NCBI RefSeq assembly: GCF_017068395.1
Contig: NZ_CP070619.1
Span: 2,790,001-2,854,000 of the forward strand
From: Rhodococcus pseudokoreensis
Lineage (GTDB): Bacteria > Actinomycetota > Actinomycetes > Mycobacteriales > Mycobacteriaceae
Length of the DNA: 64,000 nt
Reading direction: 5' to 3'
The translations under genes and the position numbers were made by a program. This document shows positions 31,665 through 40,753 of this stretch, one piece after another; position 1 is the first letter of the stretch; every line of letters starts with the position of its first letter. The notes below the pieces were generated by a model. The model was not told where the DNA came from and did not search any database. It was given only the letters and a program-made list of their open reading frames with translations.

Positions 31665-33317
31665 ATGACCACGAGCGTTCGCGCTCCCCTGGAGACCACC
31701 ACCGGCTATCCCGCCGAAATCGTCGCACGCTACCGTGCCGCCGGGTACTGGACGGACGAGACGTTCCAGCAGTTTCTGGGCGCCCGCGCCGAGCGATTCG
31801 GGGACGCGATCGCCGTGACCGGACCGGACGCGTCCGGGACCGACCGCGCGATCACCTACCGGGAACTGTCCGACCGCGCCGACCGGCTCGCCGCCGGGCT
31901 GCAGTCGTCGGGGGTGCAGCCCGGCGACCGCGTGGTGGTGCAACTGCCGAACATCGTCGAGTACGTCGAGGTGATCTTCGCGGTCTTCCGGCTCGGCGCC
32001 CTGCCGGTGTTCGCGTTGCCCGCGCACCGCTCCCAGGAGATCTCCTACTTCTGCAGTTTCGCCGACGCCGCGGCCTACGTCGTCACCGACACGCACGCCG
32101 GCTTCGACTACCGCACGCTCGCCCGCGACGTGGTGGCGTCGGCGGAGAACCCGCCGAGAGTCTTCGTGGCCGGCGACGCGGAGGAATTCACCTCCCTCGA
32201 CGAACTGCGGTCGGCGGACCCGATTTCCGACGAACCGGCGGCAGGTCCGGAATCCGTGGCGTTCCTGCAGCTCTCGGGCGGAACCACCGGGGTGTCGAAG
32301 CTGATCCCCCGCACCCACACCGACTACCTGTACTCGGTGCGTGAGTCGGACCGCATCTGCGGCATCGACGAGAACACCCGTCTGCTGGTCGTTCTCCCTG
32401 CGGCGCACAACTTCCCGATGAGCTCCCCGGGCATCCTCGGCGTGCTGCACGCCGGTGGCCGCGTGGTGCTCGCCCCGGATCCGAGCCCCGATACCGCGTT
32501 CGCGCTCATCGAGCGGGAGGGCGTCACGATCGCGTCGCTGGTGCCGCCGCTCGCGTTGGCGTGGCTGTCCGCCGCCGCCCGCACCGAACGGGACATCTCG
32601 AGCCTCGAGGTGCTGCAGGTCGGCGGCGCCAAGTTCAGCGCCGAGGCCGCCAAGCGGGTGCGCCCCGAACTCGGGTGCACGCTGCAGCAGGTCTTCGGGA
32701 TGGCCGAGGGCCTGGTCAACTACACCCGGCTCGACGACCCGGAAGACACGATCGTCACCACCCAGGGCAGGCCGATCAGCCCCGACGACGAAGTGCGCGT
32801 CGTCGACGACCACGGCGAACCCGTCCCGAGCGGCACGTCCGGTCATCTGCTCACCCGCGGCCCCTACACCATCCGCGGGTACTACCGGGCCCCCGAACAC
32901 AATTCGACGGCGTTCACCGAGGACGGCTTCTACCGCACCGGCGACATCGTCCGCCTCACCGACGACGGCTATCTCGTCGTCGAGGGCCGCGCGAAGGACC
33001 AGATCAACCGCGGCGGCGAGAAGGTGGCCGCGGAAGAGGTCGAGAACCACCTGCTCGCGCACCCCGCCGTTGCCGACGTCGCGGTCGTGTCGATGCCCGA
33101 CCAGTACCTCGGCGAACGCAGTTGCGCGTTCGTCGTCGTCCAGGGTGAGCAGCCGAAGGCCGTCGAACTCAAGAAGTTCGTCCGCGGCCGCGGACTCGCC
33201 GACTACAAGGTGCCCGACAAGGTGGTGTTCGTCGACGAGTTCCCGGTCACCGGTGTCGGCAAGATCAGCAAATCCGAACTGCGCCGGGCACTGGAGAAGA
33301 CGTTCGTCACGTCGTGA
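31665..33317 (+). CDS. dhbE: 2,3-dihydroxybenzoate-AMP ligase (EntE/DhbE type)
   Basis: A 550-residue stand-alone adenylation enzyme with P-loop [18 protein letters not shown], the aryl-acid pocket HNFPMSSPG in which Asn replaces the Asp of amino-acid A domains, [14 protein letters not shown], the [39 protein letters not shown] hinge region, and the catalytic lysine in [12 protein letters not shown]. It activates DHB with ATP and loads it onto the aryl carrier encoded 20 kb away in the leftward arm. AAAGGA lies 7 bases before the ATG at 31665, preferred over an upstream ATG at 31644. Confidence 0.93.
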   Translation: MTTSVRAPLETTTGYPAEIVARYRAAGYWTDETFQQFLGARAERFGDAIAVTGPDASGTDRAITYRELSDRADRLAAGLQSSGVQPGDRVVVQLPNIVEYVEVIFAVFRLGALPVFALPAHRSQEISYFCSFADAAAYVVTDTHAGFDYRTLARDVVASAENPPRVFVAGDAEEFTSLDELRSADPISDEPAAGPESVAFLQLSGGTTGVSKLIPRTHTDYLYSVRESDRICGIDENTRLLVVLPAAHNFPMSSPGILGVLHAGGRVVLAPDPSPDTAFALIEREGVTIASLVPPLALAWLSAAARTERDISSLEVLQVGGAKFSAEAAKRVRPELGCTLQQVFGMAEGLVNYTRLDDPEDTIVTTQGRPISPDDEVRVVDDHGEPVPSGTSGHLLTRGPYTIRGYYRAPEHNSTAFTEDGFYRTGDIVRLTDDGYLVVEGRAKDQINRGGEKVAAEEVENHLLAHPAVADVAVVSMPDQYLGERSCAFVVVQGEQPKAVELKKFVRGRGLADYKVPDKVVFVDEFPVTGVGKISKSELRRALEKTFVTS

Positions 33318-33397
33318 CGCCGGCCGATTGACGCCGGCACGGCTTCGCCGAGAGTTTTCGCGCACGGGGAATGGCGAGCGCCCCGGAGGCGTTGGCG

Positions 33398-33826
33398 ATG
33401 AGTATGAGCGATCAGCCAGAACTCAGCCCCGAGGGGTGGGTACGTGACCAGACCGAGAAGATCCTGGAACAGGGTACGACCGACGGCGTCCAGGTGTTGG
33501 ACCGCCCGATCGTCCTGTTCACCACCACCGGGGCGAAGTCCGGCAAGAAGCGCTACGTCCCGTTGATGCGGGTCGAGGAGGACGGCAGGTACGCGATGGT
33601 TGCGTCCAAGGGCGGCGCACCCGGCCACCCGTCGTGGTACTTCAATGTGAAGGCGCACCCGCAGATCTCGGTGCAGGACGGGGCGACGGTTCGCGACCTC
33701 ACCGCGCGTGAGATCGACGGCGCCGAGCGCGAGCACTGGTGGGAGCTGGCGGTGGCCGCTTTTCCGCCGTATGCGGAGTACCAGACCAAGACCGAACGAC
33801 GGATCCCGGTCTTCGTGCTCGAGTGA
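33398..33826 (+). CDS. F420-type nitroreductase-family (DUF385/DDN-like) protein
   Basis: A 142-residue split-barrel flavin/F420-binding protein. The order VLFTTTGAKSGKKRYVPLMRVEEDGRYAMVASKGGAPGHPSWYFNVKAHP is the hallmark of the deazaflavin-dependent nitroreductase family, typical of Mycobacterium and Rhodococcus. Members use F420 or bind FMN; the substrate is unknown here. The start at 33398 has GGAGG 8 bases upstream; the ATG at 33371 lacks a ribosome site. It lies 80 bases after the DHB ligase in the same direction, so low-level read-through is possible, but no functional tie to the siderophore is visible. Confidence 0.85.
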   Translation: MSMSDQPELSPEGWVRDQTEKILEQGTTDGVQVLDRPIVLFTTTGAKSGKKRYVPLMRVEEDGRYAMVASKGGAPGHPSWYFNVKAHPQISVQDGATVRDLTAREIDGAEREHWWELAVAAFPPYAEYQTKTERRIPVFVLE

Positions 33827-33853
33827 CCTGCCGTCGCGGCTGAAGGACCGTCA

Positions 33854-33890
33854 CTCCCAACGCACTCCGCGGCGCGAAGTGCGTTGGGAG
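33854..33890. terminator. bidirectional hairpin between the nitroreductase-family gene and ppsA
   Basis: A perfect 13-bp stem (CTCCCAACGCACT / AGTGCGTTGGGAG) with an 11-base loop, extended by GACCG/CGGTC outside a three-base bulge, lies between convergent genes. Confidence 0.78.
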
Positions 33891-33898
33891 CGGTCGGT

Positions 33899-36280
33899 TC
33901 AGCCGAGTGTGGCCAAGCGTGTCCAGGTGTCGACGACGGTGTCCGGGTTCAGCGACATGGACTCGATGCCCTGTTCGAGCAGCCATTCGGCGAGATCGAC
34001 GTGGTCGCTGGGCCCCTGCCCGCAGATACCCACGTACTTGCCGCGCGCCTTGCACGCCGAGATCGCCGCTGCGAGCATGTGCTTCACAGCGGGGTCACGT
34101 TCGTCGAAGGAGTCTGCGACCAGCGCGGAGTCGCGGTCGAGCCCGAGCGTCAACTGCGTCATGTCGTTCGATCCGATGGAGAACCCGTCGAAGTGGTCCA
34201 GGAACGCGTCGGCGATGACCGCGTTCGAAGGCACCTCGCACATCATGATGACCTCGAGTCCGTTCTCGCCGCGGCGAAGGCCGTGCGAGGCCAGCAGCGA
34301 GATGACACCTTCGGCCTCGGTGAGGGTTCGGACGAACGGGATCATGATCTTGACGTTGGTCAGGCCCATCTCGTCGCGGACGTACTTCAGTGCGGCGCAT
34401 TCCATGGCGAAACAGTCTGCGAAGTCCTTCGACAGGTACCGCGACGCGCCGCGGTAGCCGATCATCGGGTTCTCCTCCTCGGGCTCGTAGAGTTCGCCGC
34501 CGACGAGCTTCGCGTACTCGTTGGACTTGAAGTCCGACATGCGCACGATCACCGGATGCGGCGCGAAGGCTGCCGCGATCGTCGCGACGCCCTCGGCGAC
34601 CCGGTCCACGAAGAACTCGCGGGCGCCCGGATAGGCGGCGATCGCCTCACCGATCTGCTCCTTCAGCGGCCCGTCGAGGGTGTCGAAGTCGAGCAGGGCC
34701 TTCGGGTGGATACCTATCTGGCGGTTGATGATGAACTCGAGGCGCGCGAGTCCGACACCACTGTTCGGCAGGCGGGAGAATGCGAACGCCTGTTCAGGGG
34801 TACCGACGTTCATCATGATCTTGGTGCTGATCTCGGGCATCGCCTCGATCGAGGACTCGGTGACGTCGAAGTCGAGCAGCCCTTCGTACACGTAACCGGT
34901 GTCGCCCTCCGCGCACGAGACCGTCACCTCGCGACCGGCGGTGAGCGACCGCGTGGCCCCACCGGTACCGACGACGGCGGGAACGCCCAGTTCGCGGGCG
35001 ATGATCGCGGCGTGACAGGTGCGGCCACCGCGGTTGGTGACGATGGCGCTGGCGCGCTTCATGATCGGCTCCCAGTCGGGGTCGGTCATGTCCGCGACGA
35101 GCACCTCACCGGCCTGGAACTCGTGCATCTGTTCCACCGATTCGAGCACCCGGACGGCGCCGGCTCCGATGCGGGCGCCGATCGCCCGGCCTTCGACGAG
35201 GACCGTGCCGGTCTCGTTGAGCCGGAACCGCTGCTGGCCGGTCACCGCGGCCCGCGACTGCACGGTCTCCGGACGCGCCTGCAGGATGTACAGCTCGCCG
35301 TCGACGCCGTCCTTGCCCCACTCGATGTCCATCGGACGCCCGTAGTGCTCCTCGATCAGCAGCGCCTGGCGGGCGAGCGCCTCGACCTCCGCGTCGGTGA
35401 GGCTCAGCAGTCGCCGATCCACGGGCTCGACGTCGACGAACTCCGTCGTCCGGCCGACCGAGCGGTCGGCGGTGTAAACCATCTTGGTCGCTTTCGATCC
35501 GACGCCGCGCTTGAGAACCGCAGGACGGCCCGCGCGCAGGGCAGGCTTGTACACGTAGAACTCGTCGGGGTTCACCGCACCCTGGACGACGGCCTCACCC
35601 AGGCCGTACGAGGAGGTCACGAACACAGCGTCGGCGAAGCCCGACTCTGTGTCGATGGTGAACATGACCCCGGACGTGCCGATGTCGGAGCGCACCATCT
35701 TCTGCACGCCCGCGGACAGAGCGACGGCGTCGTGGTCGAACTTGTGGTGCACCCGGTACGCGATGGCGCGATCGTTGTACAGCGACGCGAACACCTCGTG
35801 CATCGCCTGCAGGATCGCGTCGACGCCGCGCACGTTGAGGAAGGTCTCCTGCTGCCCGGCGAAGGACGCGTCCGGAAGGTCCTCGGCGGTCGCGCTGGAC
35901 CGCACGGCGAACGACGCGTCGTCCGATCCGCCCGACAGCTCCGCGTACGCCGTCCGGATGTCGGCCTCGAGATCGGTCGGGAACGGCTGCTCCATGACCG
36001 CCGCGCGGATCTCGCGGCCCGCCTCGGCCAGCGCCTGCACGTCGTCGGTGTCGAGTTCGGCGAGCCGCGCGCTGATCTTCTCGGCCAGGACGGTGCCCGC
36101 AGCGCTCGGTTGATTCACGAATCGGCGGAACGCGTCGGCGGTCGTCGCGAAGCCGTTGGGGACCCGGACCCCGACGTTGGTCAGGTTGCGCACCATCTCG
36201 CCCAGAGACGCGTTCTTGCCGCCGACCTGCTCGAGATCGGCGAGGCCGAGGTCGGCGAACCATCGGATGTTGCTGTTCAT
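33899..36280 (-). CDS. ppsA: phosphoenolpyruvate synthase (pyruvate, water dikinase)
   Basis: A 793-residue PEP synthase, the usual length. The N-terminal ATP-grasp domain begins [24 protein letters not shown] central phosphohistidine domain contains [22 protein letters not shown] (His ~420). The C-terminal barrel carries [46 protein letters not shown] and [19 protein letters not shown]. It makes PEP from pyruvate and ATP for gluconeogenesis. AGGAG precedes the ATG; the upstream in-frame extension overlaps ppsR. It lies 11 bases behind ppsR, so regulator and target form one operon. Confidence 0.95.
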   Translation of the reverse strand: MNSNIRWFADLGLADLEQVGGKNASLGEMVRNLTNVGVRVPNGFATTADAFRRFVNQPSAAGTVLAEKISARLAELDTDDVQALAEAGREIRAAVMEQPFPTDLEADIRTAYAELSGGSDDASFAVRSSATAEDLPDASFAGQQETFLNVRGVDAILQAMHEVFASLYNDRAIAYRVHHKFDHDAVALSAGVQKMVRSDIGTSGVMFTIDTESGFADAVFVTSSYGLGEAVVQGAVNPDEFYVYKPALRAGRPAVLKRGVGSKATKMVYTADRSVGRTTEFVDVEPVDRRLLSLTDAEVEALARQALLIEEHYGRPMDIEWGKDGVDGELYILQARPETVQSRAAVTGQQRFRLNETGTVLVEGRAIGARIGAGAVRVLESVEQMHEFQAGEVLVADMTDPDWEPIMKRASAIVTNRGGRTCHAAIIARELGVPAVVGTGGATRSLTAGREVTVSCAEGDTGYVYEGLLDFDVTESSIEAMPEISTKIMMNVGTPEQAFAFSRLPNSGVGLARLEFIINRQIGIHPKALLDFDTLDGPLKEQIGEAIAAYPGAREFFVDRVAEGVATIAAAFAPHPVIVRMSDFKSNEYAKLVGGELYEPEEENPMIGYRGASRYLSKDFADCFAMECAALKYVRDEMGLTNVKIMIPFVRTLTEAEGVISLLASHGLRRGENGLEVIMMCEVPSNAVIADAFLDHFDGFSIGSNDMTQLTLGLDRDSALVADSFDERDPAVKHMLAAAISACKARGKYVGICGQGPSDHVDLAEWLLEQGIESMSLNPDTVVDTWTRLATLG

Positions 36281-36291
36281 GGACGGGCTCC

Positions 36292-37131
36292 TCAATCGTG
36301 ACGGTGGGCCCTGCGTGCGAGCACTTGCAGGATGAGTGTGGACATTTCTTCGACGGATTTGGCCGACGAGTCGATGACGGGCAGGTCGTGCGTGCGGTAC
36401 AGCGCCTCCGCACGCTTGAGTTCGTAAGCGCACTGGCGCAGCGACGCGTACGTCGAGTCTGGGCGACGTTCCGTCCGGACCGCGCTGAGACGAGCCGCGG
36501 TGGTGATCATCCCGAAGCAGCGGTCCTGCAGATGCAGGATGGGGCGTGGCAGGTCGGTGCTCACAAGATCCTCGTCGACCAGAGGGTAGTTCGCGACACG
36601 AAGTCCGTGTTGCAGTGCGAGGTACATGGTCGTCGGGGTCTTCCCGCAGCGCGACGGCGCAACCAGGATCACGTCGGCCTTGTCCAGCGTGCGGACACTC
36701 TGGCCGTCGTCGTGTTCGATCGCGTACTCGACGGCCTGCATACGCGCGTTGTAGCGCTTGACATCGCCCACGCCGTGCAGGCGCGCGGGGGTCCGGGCGC
36801 CCCGGGTGCCGAGGATGGACTCGACCTGCTGCATGTGCATGTCGAAGAAGTCGATCACAGGTGCGCGGGTCCGCTGCAATTCGTGACGAACGTCATCGAG
36901 CGCGGCCGTGACGAACACCAGGGGTGTCATGCCGCGGTCCATCGTGGCGTCGATCCTGCGCACGACCTCGCGGGCGTCGTCGGGCGTGGTGATGAACGGG
37001 ATCACTGTCCGCTCGAACCGGTGGTCGGGAAAGTGCAGGAGCAGGGCGTTGCCCATGGTCTCCGCGCTGATCCCGGTGCTGTCCGAGAGGAAGAAAACCG
37101 GGATCGTGTCACCGGCATACGTCTCAGTCAC
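36292..37131 (-). CDS. ppsR: PEP synthase regulatory kinase/pyrophosphorylase (DUF299)
   Basis: A 279-residue DUF299 protein. The N-terminal [23 protein letters not shown] and the P-loop [13 protein letters not shown] (residues ~155) are the family's defining motifs. In bacteria with PpsA, such proteins inactivate PEP synthase by ADP-dependent threonine phosphorylation and reactivate it by phosphate-dependent removal. Direct linkage to ppsA supports that role rather than regulation of PPDK. The GTG at 37131 is chosen because AGGAA lies 8 bases upstream and conserved sequence starts there. Confidence 0.92.
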   Translation of the reverse strand: MTETYAGDTIPVFFLSDSTGISAETMGNALLLHFPDHRFERTVIPFITTPDDAREVVRRIDATMDRGMTPLVFVTAALDDVRHELQRTRAPVIDFFDMHMQQVESILGTRGARTPARLHGVGDVKRYNARMQAVEYAIEHDDGQSVRTLDKADVILVAPSRCGKTPTTMYLALQHGLRVANYPLVDEDLVSTDLPRPILHLQDRCFGMITTAARLSAVRTERRPDSTYASLRQCAYELKRAEALYRTHDLPVIDSSAKSVEEMSTLILQVLARRAHRHD

Positions 37132-37311
37132 CGGTCCATTCCTATCGTCGCCGTCACACGGTGGGCTCCATCCTTTCGTAGACGCTTTTCGAGCTGTCAG
37201 GCAGGTCGCGTAACGGGCCGTTGATGAGGTGTTCACGGAGGTCGCGGAACATCTCCGCGGCTACGCTCGGGCCTGCAACCGTGTAGCCGAGAGTGACGAG
37301 GAGACGTCCGT

Positions 37312-38055
37312 ATGTGCCTGGTCCTGTTCGCCTGGCATACCCGCCCCGACCTCCCCCTGGTCGTCGCGGCCAACCGCGACGAGTTCTACGCCCGTCCCAC
37401 CGAACCGCTGCGCCGTTGGGACGACGGCTTCGTCGCGGGCCGCGATCTGCTCGCGGGCGGAACGTGGATGGGCATCTCCGACGCCCTGCGGTTCGCGGCC
37501 GTCACCAACGTCCGCGACGGCGCCCCCGCGACCGGGGCCCGGTCCCGCGGAGACCTGCCCGTCGACTTCCTCCGCGGCCGGCTCTCACCCGCCGACCACG
37601 CCGGACAGGTGGCCGCGACCGGCGCCGAGTACGGCAGCTTCAACCTGCTCGTCGGCGATCCCGCGGAACTGTGGTGGGTCACCAACCGGCCCCACGGTCG
37701 CAGGCAGCGCGTCGAACCCGGCGTCCACGGCCTGTCCAACGCCGAACTCGACACCCCGTGGCCGAAGGTGACGGGCGGCAAACAGGCGTTCGCCGCCGCG
37801 CTCGCCGCCGACGACGGCAGCCCCGAATCGGATCCGGGGGCGTACTTCGACGTGCTCGCCGACAGCGACCCGGCACCGTGGGACGCACTGCCGGATACGG
37901 GCATCGAACCCGAACTCGAACGCGCCCTGTCGTCCCGGTTCATCCGCCACGGCGAGTACGGGACGCGGGCGTCGACCGTGCTGCGGGTCCGGGCGGACGG
38001 CACCTACGACATCACCGAGCGACGGTTCGACGAGAGCGGCCCTCTCCCCACGTGA
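37312..38055 (+). CDS. TANGO2/NRDE-family protein
   Basis: A 247-residue protein beginning MCLVLFAWHTRPDLPLVVAANRDEFYARP. The N-terminal Met-Cys and the NRDE tetrapeptide define the NRDE/TANGO2 family, whose Cys2 could act as an N-terminal nucleophile. Human TANGO2 and bacterial relatives have been linked to heme and lipid handling; the biochemical activity is unsettled. GAGGAGA precedes the ATG. It stands alone, divergent from ppsR and convergent with the HIT gene. The 180 bases before it hold no motif I recognise. Confidence 0.88.
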   Translation: MCLVLFAWHTRPDLPLVVAANRDEFYARPTEPLRRWDDGFVAGRDLLAGGTWMGISDALRFAAVTNVRDGAPATGARSRGDLPVDFLRGRLSPADHAGQVAATGAEYGSFNLLVGDPAELWWVTNRPHGRRQRVEPGVHGLSNAELDTPWPKVTGGKQAFAAALAADDGSPESDPGAYFDVLADSDPAPWDALPDTGIEPELERALSSRFIRHGEYGTRASTVLRVRADGTYDITERRFDESGPLPT

Positions 38056-38091
38056 GTGGCAAAGTGTGCTCCCGCACGCTTTGCCGCTCAC
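38052..38091. terminator. bidirectional hairpin overlapping the TANGO2-family stop codon
   Basis: Arms GTGAGTGGCAAAGTGTG and CACGCTTTGCCGCTCAC pair over 17 positions with two G-T wobbles. The left arm contains the TGA of the rightward gene (38053-38055), and the right arm ends two bases before the HIT stop. Confidence 0.75.
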
Positions 38092-38092
38092 C

Positions 38093-38506
38093 TCAGGAGA
38101 GGGAGGACCGGATGACCCCCGCCGTCTGGTCGAGCGCGATCCGGCTCGGCGACTTCGGCATTCCGCGCAGCCCGAATCCGTCACCGGCAGTGCGGGGCAC
38201 CACGTGCAGGTGCACGTGGAAGACCTCCTGGCCGGCGGCGATCCCGTCGGCCAGGAACAGGTTGACACCCTGGGCCCGCATCGGCCCGTGCCGCAACGCG
38301 GTCGCGAGACGCTGCCCCACCGCGAACACCGCCGCACCGTCGCCCGGGTCGAGGTCGGCGAGCCCACTCGCATGCCGCTTCGGGACCACCAGCAGATGCC
38401 CGGACGTCCACGGCCGGATGTCCATGAACGCCAGCACGTTCTCGTCCTCGTGCACGACGCTGGCATCGGATCGGCCCGACACGATCTCGCAGAAAATGCA
38501 GTTCAC
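38093..38506 (-). CDS. HIT-family nucleotide hydrolase/transferase
   Basis: A 137-residue histidine-triad protein starting MNCIFCEIVSGRSDASVVHEDENVLAFMDIRPW and carrying the triad HVHLHVVP (~residues 98-105). HIT proteins of this length hydrolyse AMP-lysine, adenosine phosphoramidates or dinucleoside polyphosphates. The paired Cys in CIFC could bind zinc, as in other bacterial HIT proteins. The GTG start at 38506 has GGAGGTG six bases upstream. It follows purB on the same strand after 74 bases that include imperfect inverted repeats. Confidence 0.9.
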   Translation of the reverse strand: MNCIFCEIVSGRSDASVVHEDENVLAFMDIRPWTSGHLLVVPKRHASGLADLDPGDGAAVFAVGQRLATALRHGPMRAQGVNLFLADGIAAGQEVFHVHLHVVPRTAGDGFGLRGMPKSPSRIALDQTAGVIRSSLS

Positions 38507-38580
38507 GTAGGCACCTCCGGTGCTTGTGCGTGGTTAAGGAGTGCAGGCACTCGCCAAGCACGCACGGGCGGCGAAGCCGC

Positions 38581-40002
38581 CTACAGGATCGGGGACGGCT
38601 GGTACGCGGCCGCCTCGGGGTTGGCGTCGACGAGCTTCTGCACCTGCGCCACGACCGTGGCGACCTGCGCCTCGGCGGCACCGATGAACGCCTTCTTGTC
38701 CGCGAGAGCCTCGTCGAGGGCGGCCCGGTCGAGGGGCAGGCGGTCGTCGGCGGCGAGACGGTCGAGGAGGTCGGGCTCCTTGCCCTGCTCACGCATCGCC
38801 AGCGCGACGGCGACGGCGTGTTCCTTGATGACCTCGTGCGCGGTCTCCCTGCCCACTCCGGCGCGCACCAGGGCCATCAGGACCTTGGTGGTGGCGAGGA
38901 ACGGCAGGTACCGGGTGAGTTCCTTCTCGATGACGGCGGGGTAGGCGCCGAATTCGGCGAGCACCGTCAGGAACGTCTCGATCAGTCCGTCGATCGCGAA
39001 GAACGCGTCCGGCAGCGCGACGCGGCGCACCACCGAGCAGAACACGTCACCCTCGTTCCACTGCGCGCCCGCCAGCTCGGCGGCCATCGACGCGTAGCCG
39101 CGCAGCACGACCTGCAGTCCGTTGACGCGCTCGCAGGAGCGGGTGTTCATCTTGTGCGGCATCGCCGACGACCCGACCTGGCCGGGCTGGAAGCCCTCGG
39201 TGACCAGTTCGTGGCCTGCCATCAGGCGGATGGTGTGCGCGAACGACGACGGCCCGGCGGCCACCTGTACCAGCGCGGACAGCACGTCGTGGTCCAGCGA
39301 CCGCGGGTACACCTGGCCGACGCTCGTGAACACGTGGGAGAAGCCGAGGTGCTCGGCGACCTTCTGCTCCAGCGCCTCCAGCTTGGACGCGTCGCCGTCG
39401 AGGAGGTCGAGCATGTCCTGTGCGGTGCCCATGGGGCCCTTGATACCGCGCAGCGGGTAGCGGTCGATCAGCTCGCGCAGCCGGGTGAGCGCGACGAGCA
39501 GTTCGTCGGCGGCGGACGCGAACCGCTTGCCGAGCGTGGTGGCCTGCGCCGCGACGTTGTGCGACCGGCCTGCCATGACGAGGCTGCTGTACTCGGCGGC
39601 CCGCTCGGCGAGCCGGGCCGCGACCGCGACACCGTGTGCGTGGACGTGCTCGAGCGACCGCAGGATCTGCAGCTGCTCGACGTTCTCGGTGAGGTCGCGG
39701 CTGGTCAGCCCCTTGTGGACCTGCTCGTGGCCGGCGAGGGCGTTGAACTCCTCGATGCGGGCCTTCACGTCGTGGCGGGTGACGCGCTCACGGTCGGCGA
39801 TGGAGTCGAGGTCCACCTGCTCGAGCACGCGTTCGTAGTCGGCGAGCGCCTCGGCCGGCACGTCGATCCCGAGTTCCGCCTGGGCCCGCAGCACGGCGAT
39901 CCACAGCTGACGCTCGAGGATGATCTTGTGCTCGGGCGACCACAACTCGACGAGTTCGGGGCTGGCGTAACGGTTGGCAAGGACGTTCGGGATGCGGCTC
40001 AC
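38581..40002 (-). CDS. purB: adenylosuccinate lyase
   Basis: A 473-residue member of the fumarase/aspartase superfamily with signature GSSAMPHKMN (residues ~266-275), the TSRDLTENVEQLQI segment and the GRSHNVAAQATTLGKRFA segment. It removes fumarate from SAICAR and adenylosuccinate in purine synthesis. The GTG start at 40002 has GAGGA closely upstream. It lies 22 bases past the TetR gene on the same strand. The other purine gene in the window, purD, is about 9 kb away and separate. Confidence 0.95.
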   Translation of the reverse strand: MSRIPNVLANRYASPELVELWSPEHKIILERQLWIAVLRAQAELGIDVPAEALADYERVLEQVDLDSIADRERVTRHDVKARIEEFNALAGHEQVHKGLTSRDLTENVEQLQILRSLEHVHAHGVAVAARLAERAAEYSSLVMAGRSHNVAAQATTLGKRFASAADELLVALTRLRELIDRYPLRGIKGPMGTAQDMLDLLDGDASKLEALEQKVAEHLGFSHVFTSVGQVYPRSLDHDVLSALVQVAAGPSSFAHTIRLMAGHELVTEGFQPGQVGSSAMPHKMNTRSCERVNGLQVVLRGYASMAAELAGAQWNEGDVFCSVVRRVALPDAFFAIDGLIETFLTVLAEFGAYPAVIEKELTRYLPFLATTKVLMALVRAGVGRETAHEVIKEHAVAVALAMREQGKEPDLLDRLAADDRLPLDRAALDEALADKKAFIGAAEAQVATVVAQVQKLVDANPEAAAYQPSPIL

Positions 40003-40024
40003 GAGTCCTCAGTTTACGGCGGCG

Positions 40025-40654
40025 CTACAGCTCGACGTGGTCCGGCCGGTCGAGGGCGGGCGCGACGACGTCGACGACGTCGAGCAGCATCGCCCGGGCG
40101 AGGGCCCGCAGGTCGGCGTCGTGCTCGCCGAGCGCGGTGACCACGGCTCCGTCGACGACGGCGACGAGTCGGCGGAGCTGCTCCTGCCGGACGTCGCGGT
40201 CGGAGCGCCGCAGCGCCTCGGTGAGGACGTCGTCCAGTTGCGCGCGCAACCGCAACTGGACTTCCCGCAGTTCGGGGCGACGCGCGCAGGCCGTGAACCG
40301 CTCGTACCGGGAGATCAGCCTCTCGCGGCAGTCCTCACTGATCAGGGCCGGTCCGACGAGCAAATCGAGGAGGAGGTCGACGGTGGACTCACGGCCGCGG
40401 CGCCGATGCGTGACGTCCTCGACGCGGCCGCGCATGACCGCGAGGTCGCGGTTGCCGTTGCATTCGACGGCCTTCGCGATCAGGTCGTCCAGGGACTCGA
40501 AGTAGTAGGTGGTCGACGCGAGCGGAAGGTCGGCGCGGGTGGCCACCGAGCGGTGCCGGACCGCGTCGAATCCACCCTCGAGCAATAGGTCGGCGGCAGC
40601 CTCGACCAGCGCCTGTCGGCGCCGTTCGCCCTTCGGAGTTGCCGCGGATGACAC
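40025..40654 (-). CDS. TetR-family transcriptional regulator
   Basis: A 209-residue regulator. The HTH is at residues ~10-55 (RRRQALVEAAADLLLEGGFDAVRHRSVATRADLPLASTTYYFESLDDLIAKAV), with a leucine-rich ligand-binding half after it. The GTG start at 40654 has CAGGA 8 bases upstream. It is divergent from a secreted alpha/beta hydrolase (99-base gap) and immediately upstream of purB. The hydrolase is the more likely target by orientation. The much longer in-frame reading to 42019 is antisense shadow. Confidence 0.86.
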   Translation of the reverse strand: MSSAATPKGERRRQALVEAAADLLLEGGFDAVRHRSVATRADLPLASTTYYFESLDDLIAKAVECNGNRDLAVMRGRVEDVTHRRRGRESTVDLLLDLLVGPALISEDCRERLISRYERFTACARRPELREVQLRLRAQLDDVLTEALRRSDRDVRQEQLRRLVAVVDGAVVTALGEHDADLRALARAMLLDVVDVVAPALDRPDHVEL

Positions 40655-40753
40655 CAATTCATCCTGCCAGCCGCGGGTGCCGCACCAGGGCGGATTGGGC
40701 GACAGACCGCGAAGTATGTGGGTGGCGGCGCGCACCCGCGTAGCGTCGGAACG

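Noticed and set aside
9688..33317. Assigning the siderophore locus to rhodochelin or heterobactin
   Set aside because: The adenylation codes read by eye contain no threonine or glycine signature, and no formyltransferase or hydroxylase is nearby. The domain order also gives four modules with three E domains, so naming a known product would be unsupported.
36298..37224. A plus-strand frame opposite ppsR
   Set aside because: It mirrors ppsR exactly in extent and has no conserved sequence of its own; ppsR shows the DUF299 P-loop.
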